A program made the position numbers and the translations under genes. Under the pieces are notes generated by a model. That model ran no database searches and was not told where the DNA came from. It was given only the letters and a program-made list of their open reading frames with translations. A stretch of DNA of 14,040 nt from JAAFHB01 sp038240855. Its GTDB lineage: Bacteria > Bacteroidota > Bacteroidia > Bacteroidales > Prolixibacteraceae. Shown in pieces: positions 8,710 to 14,040 of this stretch (positions are counted from its first letter, which is position 1; each line of letters begins with the position of its first letter). The DNA lies in NCBI GenBank assembly GCA_038240855.1, contig JBBRGI010000068.1, positions 1-14,040 of the forward strand. Direction: 5' to 3'.

Positions 8710-9848
8710 ATGAGCTATTGAATAAAAAAACTATTAAATATAGGGAGAAGATCAGGGAATTTTCTGAAACTATAATTAAGCCATTTGCCATTCTACAGGA
8801 TGAAAAGGAGGAATTTCCTGTAGAATTAACACGGACCATGGGTAAATCAGGACTATTTGGAATAACCCTGCCTAAAAAATATGGAGGACAGGGATTGGAT
8901 TACCTCTCCTATATTATTGCTGTTGAAGAAATTGCACGGGTCGACAGCTCGCCTGCTGCAACCATAGCTGCCCATAATTCGCTTGGCATAACGCCAATTT
9001 ATGTTTTTGGAAATGAAGAACAAAGGGTGAAATACCTTCCCGGATTATGCACGGGAGAGAAACTGTGGGCTTTTGGTCTGACCGAAAAAAACGCGGGATC
9101 GGATGCCAGGGGGGTCGAAACGGAAGCAAGAAACCACGAAGGAAAATGGATTATTAACGGTTCGAAAATGTTTATTACCAACAGCTCCTCTCCCATTGCT
9201 TCTGGAATTACTTTACAGGCAATCACCGATGTGAAAAACGAAAAAAAGGAGTTGTCTGCAATATTAGTCGATCGTGACACGGCGGGTTTCACTTCCAAAC
9301 CTATCAAGGGAAAACTGATGTGGCGTGCTGTTGATAATGGTGAACTTCAATTCAAAAACTGTGTCGTGGAAGAATCAAATCTGCTGGGTAATCGTGGCGA
9401 CGGAATGAAAATCATGCTTTCAACACTCGACGGAGGACGGCTGTCAATAGCTGCAATGGGTCTGGGACTGGCACAGGGAGCGTTTGAAATGGCTATCGAT
9501 TACTCAAAAAAACGTAAACAATTTGGAAGTTCGTTATCTGGATTCCAGTCCATTTCTTTTAAACTGGCTGAAATGTCTGTAAAGATTGAACTGGCCCGAA
9601 ATACGCTTTATCATGCCTGTCGGTTGAAAGATGCCAATTTACCATTTGCAAGGCAGGCCGCTGTTGCAAAGCTTTACTGCTCAGAAATTGCCCGTGAGGT
9701 AGCCGACGAGTCGCTTCAGATTCACGGTGCTTACGGTCTGCTGAGGGAGAACAATATCGAACGTTTTTATCGGGATCAACGATTGCTACAGATCGGCGAA
9801 GGGACGTCCGAGATATTAAAAATGGTCATTTCGCGCCACATTTTATAA
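8706..9848 (+). CDS. Acyl-CoA dehydrogenase, probably acting on isovaleryl-CoA
   Basis: FAD-dependent dehydrogenase, 380 residues, the standard length of the short/branched-chain group. Family signatures are visible: FGLTEKNAGSDA (123-134), the FAD-contacting MFITNS (155-160), LDGGR (241-245), KKRKQFG (268-274), QIHGAYG (348-354) and IGEGTSEI (363-370). By position the pathway needs isovaleryl-CoA to 3-methylcrotonyl-CoA, the MCC substrate. However, the catalytic glutamate is at the usual short/medium-chain position (E365). Classical isovaleryl-CoA dehydrogenases have Gly-Ala-Gly-Thr there and take their base from a glutamate on the other helix, where this protein has G244 before R245. It may therefore be a short-branched-chain enzyme recruited to this step. 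Electrons would go to ETF, not encoded here. It overlaps the preceding gene by four bases, indicating coupled translation. Confidence 0.88.
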   Translation: MNELLNKKTIKYREKIREFSETIIKPFAILQDEKEEFPVELTRTMGKSGLFGITLPKKYGGQGLDYLSYIIAVEEIARVDSSPAATIAAHNSLGITPIYVFGNEEQRVKYLPGLCTGEKLWAFGLTEKNAGSDARGVETEARNHEGKWIINGSKMFITNSSSPIASGITLQAITDVKNEKKELSAILVDRDTAGFTSKPIKGKLMWRAVDNGELQFKNCVVEESNLLGNRGDGMKIMLSTLDGGRLSIAAMGLGLAQGAFEMAIDYSKKRKQFGSSLSGFQSISFKLAEMSVKIELARNTLYHACRLKDANLPFARQAAVAKLYCSEIAREVADESLQIHGAYGLLRENNIERFYRDQRLLQIGEGTSEILKMVISRHIL

Positions 9849-9865
9849 CCTTATACCAACCAATT

Positions 9866-10936
9866 ATGGAATTAATTTACAATGCCGGGAATGAAGGAAA
9901 TGAAAGGATTCAGGGTGATTCGGATCGTAAAACTGATCATATCAAACTTTCACTCTTATCGCAGACTTCAGCAAATGAAGCAGATAAGCGTTTCTATTAC
10001 GAACCGATGGTTTCCGGATTTCCTGAAAATAGTTTGGATGAAATCTCCTTCGCGGGAAAGAAGCTCAGTGTCCCGATCTGGGTTTCGAGCATGACAGGTG
10101 GTACTCGCCTTTCGGGCACAATTAATCGCAACCTGGCAATGGCCTGTAAGGAGTTTAGAATGGGAATGGGACTCGGTTCATGCCGGATGTTACTTGAGGA
10201 GAACACCCTTTTCAGCGATTTTAATCTCCGTCCCATCATGGGTTACGATGTTCCTTTCTTTGCAAATCTGGGTATTGCCCAGGTTGAGCAAATGGTCGAA
10301 AACAACGAAACAGATCCGCTGCGACGGCTAATCGATCGCCTTGGGGCGGATGGTCTGATTATTCACGTTAATCCGCTACAGGAATGGGTTCAGCCTGAAG
10401 GAAATACTATCCGGCATGCTCCTGTCGAAACCATCGAAAAGCTTCTGAATAAGGTCGATTTTCCATTAATTGTAAAGGAAGTCGGTCAGGGTTTCGGTCC
10501 GCAAAGCATCCGTCGTTTGCTCAATTTACCCCTTGCCGCGATTGAATTTGGCGCTTTTGGCGGAACCAATTTTTCAAAGGTGGAAATTCACCGTAGTTCC
10601 ATACTGAAAAAAGAGTTATATCAACCATTTGTAAATATAGGTGTTACGACCGAAGAGATGGTAGACCTGATTAATGAGATGATTGGTAAAGGCGAAAAAT
10701 TTTCATGTAATCAATTGATCATCTCAGGCGGAATCCTGAATTATCTCGACGGATATTACCTGATCGGGAAATCAGTTATGCCCGCCATTTATGCACAGGC
10801 GTCTGTCTTTTTAAAATATAGCCAGGGAGACTACTCCGAATTGCAACAATTTGTTTCAACCCAAATCGAAGGATACAGAATGGCAAAATGTTACCTGACC
10901 TTGAAATGCAATGAAAAAAAGAAAGATAATCAATAA
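9866..10936 (+). CDS. fni: Type 2 isopentenyl-diphosphate delta-isomerase (FMN-dependent)
   Basis: Interconverts isopentenyl diphosphate and dimethylallyl diphosphate using reduced FMN and Mg2+, the last step of the mevalonate branch. The 356-residue product has the IDI-2 landmarks in order: RKTDHI (21-26), the FMN-binding VSSMTGGT (73-80), MGLGSCR (101-107), ANLGIAQ (133-139), the substrate/metal motif H167-V-N-P-L-Q172-E173 followed by VQPEG, KEVGQGFG (204-211), and FGAFGGTNFSKVE (228-240). The last segment differs from the D-x-A-G-x-GG-T form of many Firmicutes enzymes but keeps the glycine-rich phosphate-binding loop. ISGGI (287-291) supplies part of the FMN phosphate site. It begins 17 bases after the acyl-CoA dehydrogenase stop, marking the switch from leucine genes to mevalonate genes without a visible promoter or terminator between them. 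Confidence 0.92.
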   Translation: MELIYNAGNEGNERIQGDSDRKTDHIKLSLLSQTSANEADKRFYYEPMVSGFPENSLDEISFAGKKLSVPIWVSSMTGGTRLSGTINRNLAMACKEFRMGMGLGSCRMLLEENTLFSDFNLRPIMGYDVPFFANLGIAQVEQMVENNETDPLRRLIDRLGADGLIIHVNPLQEWVQPEGNTIRHAPVETIEKLLNKVDFPLIVKEVGQGFGPQSIRRLLNLPLAAIEFGAFGGTNFSKVEIHRSSILKKELYQPFVNIGVTTEEMVDLINEMIGKGEKFSCNQLIISGGILNYLDGYYLIGKSVMPAIYAQASVFLKYSQGDYSELQQFVSTQIEGYRMAKCYLTLKCNEKKKDNQ

Positions 10937-10949
10937 TACTTAATACAAT

Positions 10950-12248
10950 ATGGCTCTGTTATCCGGGTTTTCGAAATTTAACCGTAGGCAACGACTTGAT
11001 TATATTGTGAAAAATTCAGATCTAAAGGATACCAAAGCTCTGGAAATTAACGATTATTCAGCACATGATCAGGAGTTGTACAACGAAATGATCGAAAATT
11101 ATATCGGTAACTTCCCCCTTCCGTTAGGGGTTGTTACGAATATGTTGATTAATGGTGAGTGGATGATCGTACCTTTTGTGACAGAAGAGAGTTCAGTAAT
11201 CGCTGCGGCAGCGAAAGCCGCAAAATTCTGGGCCGGGCGAGGAGGATTCAAGGCAACAATCCTGGGAACTACTAAAAAGGGGCAGATTCACTTTACCTGG
11301 AATGGCCAGCCGTTACATATCACGCAGCAATTTACACGTATCCGGGAAAAATTATACGCTGCGACCCGCGATCTAACCCATAAAATGGGAGAAAGAGGTG
11401 GCGGAATCAGGGATATTCAACTCGTCGATAAAACGTATGACCTGCCCGGTTATTACCAGATCGATGTATCATTCGGGACGGCTGATGCGATGGGGGCAAA
11501 TTTTATCAATTCATGCCTTGAGAAGATGGCCTGTGCCTTACAACAAACCGATGAATTAAATATCGGTGAAACAAAGGTCGATATCATCATGTCAATTCTT
11601 TCAAATTATACTCCGGAATCTCTTGTCAGTTGCAGGGTAGAATGCCCAATTACAAAACTTGACGGATGGAACAATAAATTATCATTCAATGAATTCGCGA
11701 CGAAGTTTAAACTATCAGTTGATATCGCAAACGTCGACAGGTCCAGGGCAGTGACGCACAATAAAGGGATTTTCAATGGTATAGATGCGGTACTCCAGGC
11801 TACCGGTAACGACTGCCGGGCAACAGCGGCTGCAGCGCATGCTTATGCCTCGCGTGACGGCAGTTATAAAAGTTTAAACGCCATCACACTTACCAAAGAG
11901 ACGTTTGCCTATGAACTTCAACTTCCCTTGTCGATTGGAACAGTTGGAGGCATTACCCAAATTCATCCTGTGGTAAAAATAGCACTCGACATACTGAAAA
12001 ATCCCGATGCTCAAAAATTAATGATGATTGCTGTAGCCGCGGGCATGGCCAGTAATTTTGCGGCGATTGCCTCTCTGATAACTTCAGGCATCCAGGCCGG
12101 ACATATGAAAATGCATTTGTCAAATATCCTCAATCAACTGAAAGTTAATTCTTTTGAAAAAGAGCGTGCGATTGAATATTTTTCCGTAAGAGCGGTCAGT
12201 TACGACGCAGTTGAAGATTATATTTTGAACCTGAGAGAAACAATATGA
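10950..12248 (+). CDS. mvaA: Hydroxymethylglutaryl-CoA reductase, class II
   Basis: Converts HMG-CoA and two reduced nicotinamide cofactors to mevalonate and CoA (reversible). The 432-residue length and lack of a membrane domain identify the bacterial class II form. Motifs line up with the Pseudomonas mevalonii enzyme: FPLPLGVVTN (55-64), the catalytic glutamate in VTEESSV (E79 or E80), cofactor motif DAMGAN (179-184), THNKGIFNG with catalytic K272, ATGND with D288, and GIQAGHMKMH with H385. All four catalytic residues are therefore present. Database names often call this family 'degradative', but the operon also carries kinase, decarboxylase and isomerase genes of isoprenoid synthesis, so reduction to mevalonate is the likely direction. 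NADH or NADPH preference cannot be read reliably. The gene starts 13 bases after fni and overlaps the GHMP kinase by ATGA. Confidence 0.94.
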   Translation: MALLSGFSKFNRRQRLDYIVKNSDLKDTKALEINDYSAHDQELYNEMIENYIGNFPLPLGVVTNMLINGEWMIVPFVTEESSVIAAAAKAAKFWAGRGGFKATILGTTKKGQIHFTWNGQPLHITQQFTRIREKLYAATRDLTHKMGERGGGIRDIQLVDKTYDLPGYYQIDVSFGTADAMGANFINSCLEKMACALQQTDELNIGETKVDIIMSILSNYTPESLVSCRVECPITKLDGWNNKLSFNEFATKFKLSVDIANVDRSRAVTHNKGIFNGIDAVLQATGNDCRATAAAAHAYASRDGSYKSLNAITLTKETFAYELQLPLSIGTVGGITQIHPVVKIALDILKNPDAQKLMMIAVAAGMASNFAAIASLITSGIQAGHMKMHLSNILNQLKVNSFEKERAIEYFSVRAVSYDAVEDYILNLRETI

Positions 12249-13174
12249 GCATACCCGAAAGATCGTTTGTATCGCATGCCAAAGTAATGATAACGGGTGA
12301 ATACCTCGTACTTAAAGGTTCCCGATCGTTAGCTCTGCCGCTGCGTTTTAAGCAAAAATTAAGGGTATTGGAAACAGATGGCAAACCACGGTTCATATGG
12401 ATATCGAATGTAAATAATTCTTTATGGTTTAAAACAACGATGCTCCTCCCCGATTTTAATATCATTGAAACAAACATTCCGGAAGTTTCGATAACACTTC
12501 GTAATATTCTTGTTGCTGCCAAAAAACTGAATCCATTGTTCCTGGGCACAGGTAACCAAAACAAGGTAATTTCCGAAATGGATTTCGATCCGGCATGGGG
12601 TATCGGCTCAAGCAGCTCGCTGGTTTCGAATATTGCCTACTGGGCTGATTGCGATCCGTTTCAGTTAAACAAACACGTTTTCAACGGATCGGGTTATGAT
12701 GTCGCGTGTACAAGAGCATCTGCCCCGATAATTTATGAACTGAAAAATGATCAGCCGGTTTTCCGGGAAGCCGACTTTCATCCTACATTTCATCATCAGC
12801 TCTATTTTGCTTACCTGAACCGGAAACAAAGTTCTAGAGAAAGTATCAGACTTTTGGATCAGGGTTCGATTAAAACAGACGGTATGTTAGCAGTCTCGGA
12901 GCTTACTGATCATTTTGAAAAGGCAACTGACCTTATAAAATTTCAATCGCTGATGGATCAGCACGAGGAAATTATTGCGGGGATCCTGGGGGCGCAACCT
13001 GTGAAAAAACGACTTTTTCAAGATTTTGAAGGATCGGTAAAGTCGCTGGGAGCATGGGGCGGCGATTTTATTCTCGTGGCTTCATCTTCTTCCGAAAAAT
13101 ACGTCCGCGACTATTTCAAAAGCAAAAAAATGACACTGATATTCAGGTATAATGAATTGGTATTAAATACTTAA
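12245..13174 (+). CDS. GYDIA-type GHMP kinase, probably a mevalonate-pathway kinase
   Basis: Small-molecule kinase of the GHMP superfamily, 309 residues. Motif 1 is SHAKVMITGEYLVLKGSRSLAL (two overlapping pieces, 10-20 and 20-31), the N-terminal substrate-binding signature. Motif 2, the phosphate-binding loop, is WGIGSSSSL (118-126). GSGYDVACTRASAP (148-161) gives the protein its family name and includes the candidate catalytic D152. Motif 3 near the C-terminus is SLGAWGGDFILV (267-278). It is diverged from textbook mevalonate and phosphomevalonate kinases, so which phosphorylation it performs is not clear. Its position between HMG-CoA reductase (four-base overlap) and diphosphomevalonate decarboxylase fits mevalonate kinase or phosphomevalonate kinase. 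I recall Bacteroidota usually also having a separate mevalonate kinase, which would favour the phosphomevalonate role; this is inference. Confidence 0.82.
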   Translation: MSIPERSFVSHAKVMITGEYLVLKGSRSLALPLRFKQKLRVLETDGKPRFIWISNVNNSLWFKTTMLLPDFNIIETNIPEVSITLRNILVAAKKLNPLFLGTGNQNKVISEMDFDPAWGIGSSSSLVSNIAYWADCDPFQLNKHVFNGSGYDVACTRASAPIIYELKNDQPVFREADFHPTFHHQLYFAYLNRKQSSRESIRLLDQGSIKTDGMLAVSELTDHFEKATDLIKFQSLMDQHEEIIAGILGAQPVKKRLFQDFEGSVKSLGAWGGDFILVASSSSEKYVRDYFKSKKMTLIFRYNELVLNT

Positions 13175-13222
13175 TCAGTCATTAAACAACAATATTATGC
13201 AGACAATTTATAAACAAATACA

Positions 13223-14040
13223 ATGAGCGAAGACGCAATAAATATCTGTTGGAGGGCCCCTTCGAACATCGCCCTTATAAAATACTGGGGTAAAAAGGAT
13301 CATCAGTTGCCTATCAACAGTTCCCTTAGTATAACGCTGGAGAGTTCTTCTACCACCACATCATTGTCTTTCCGGAAAAGGAGTACAAAGGGGAAAAAGA
13401 TACATTTGAAGTATTATTTCCACGATCAGCAGCATCTGATATTTGAAGAGAAAATTGAGCGTCTTTTAGATGACCTGTGCGCTGAAATGCCATTTCTGAC
13501 AGACTTCGAACTTGATTTTCATAGCAGTAACAATTTTCCACATTCAACGGGAATTGCCTCCTCGGCCTCTTCGATGTGTGCGCTAGCACTTTGCCTGGTC
13601 AGTATGGAGGAACTGGTCAGCAGAAAAAAACTGACAGAAGACGATTTTTTTCGAAGAGCTTCTTTCATCGCCAGACTTGGATCGGGCAGTGCATCGCGAT
13701 CGGTGTTCGGTGGCATCGTCACCTGGGGATACAGCCCGTTTATCAGCCATTCTTCGGACGAGTATGCGACTCCCTTTCCGATACAAAAGGAAAGCCGGCT
13801 TAATCAATTAAGGGATTTAATACTGATCGTGAGCACGAAAGAAAAGGTAGTTACGAGCACTTCCGGACACCTGATGATGAATGATCACCCTTACCGTGAA
13901 GGAAGAAAAATACAGGCTGAAAGTAATTTTCGCAGAATGGTTGAAGCGATTGGTGAAGATGATTTTCAAACAATTGCCGCGATAGCCGAAAACGAAGCAC
14001 TTTCACTTCATGCCCTGTTGATGACTTCCTCCCCCGACGG
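13223..14040 (+). CDS. mvaD: Diphosphomevalonate decarboxylase, cut at the right edge
   Basis: ATP-dependent decarboxylation of mevalonate 5-diphosphate to isopentenyl diphosphate. The frame opens at the ATG at 13223 and stays open for 272 codons to the window end, so the C-terminal part (family length roughly 330-370 residues) is missing. Visible family features are RAPSNIALIKYWGK (11-24), INSSLSITL (31-39), NNFPHSTGIASSASSMCALA (103-122, the ATP loop), and ARLGSGSASRSVFGG (150-164) containing R159, which matches the conserved arginine near the substrate phosphates. The common motif reads GSGSACRS; here cysteine is serine (S158). The catalytic aspartate of the C-terminal part lies beyond the window. 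The gene follows the GHMP kinase by 48 bases with no evident promoter. Confidence 0.92.
   Translation, partial: MSEDAINICWRAPSNIALIKYWGKKDHQLPINSSLSITLESSSTTTSLSFRKRSTKGKKIHLKYYFHDQQHLIFEEKIERLLDDLCAEMPFLTDFELDFHSSNNFPHSTGIASSASSMCALALCLVSMEELVSRKKLTEDDFFRRASFIARLGSGSASRSVFGGIVTWGYSPFISHSSDEYATPFPIQKESRLNQLRDLILIVSTKEKVVTSTSGHLMMNDHPYREGRKIQAESNFRRMVEAIGEDDFQTIAAIAENEALSLHALLMTSSPD

Noticed and set aside
13350..13807. Several short frames on both strands inside the decarboxylase region
   Set aside because: The frame from 13223 to the edge carries consecutive diphosphomevalonate decarboxylase motifs, so the others are overlaps. That frame has no stop before the window end, which makes it easy to overlook.

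Overview
The window looks like a chromosomal segment of a Bacteroidota bacterium; order and genus cannot be fixed. The signs are the fused E1 alpha/beta 2-oxoacid dehydrogenase, a GHMP kinase of the Bacteroidota GYDIA type, almost no Shine-Dalgarno sequences before the starts, and a TTTG / TAnnTTTG promoter of the Bacteroidota sigma type before ribH.

Layout. At the left, on the minus strand, is a secreted or membrane PAP2-family phosphatase. A roughly 300-base AT-rich divergent spacer follows, then ribH (lumazine synthase) on the plus strand. From about 1854 to the right edge all nine genes lie on the plus strand with gaps of 3-52 bases or 4-base ATGA overlaps, and the array reads as one operon: fused branched-chain 2-oxoacid dehydrogenase E1; methylcrotonyl-CoA carboxylase carboxyltransferase subunit; methylglutaconyl-CoA hydratase; methylcrotonyl-CoA carboxylase biotin subunit; acyl-CoA dehydrogenase; type 2 isopentenyl-diphosphate isomerase; class II HMG-CoA reductase; GYDIA-type GHMP kinase; and diphosphomevalonate decarboxylase, cut by the window edge.

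How the genes fit together. The first five cover leucine catabolism from 4-methyl-2-oxopentanoate to isovaleryl-CoA, 3-methylcrotonyl-CoA, 3-methylglutaconyl-CoA and HMG-CoA. The next four belong to the mevalonate pathway, from HMG-CoA to mevalonate and on to IPP/DMAPP. The two modules meet at HMG-CoA. Inside the window there is neither HMG-CoA synthase (the usual entry to mevalonate) nor HMG-CoA lyase (the usual end of leucine breakdown). The simplest reading is a leucine-to-isoprenoid route encoded in one transcription unit. This is inferred from gene content and order; enzymes missing here may lie elsewhere in the genome. No mobile elements, CRISPR arrays, tRNA or rRNA genes were seen.
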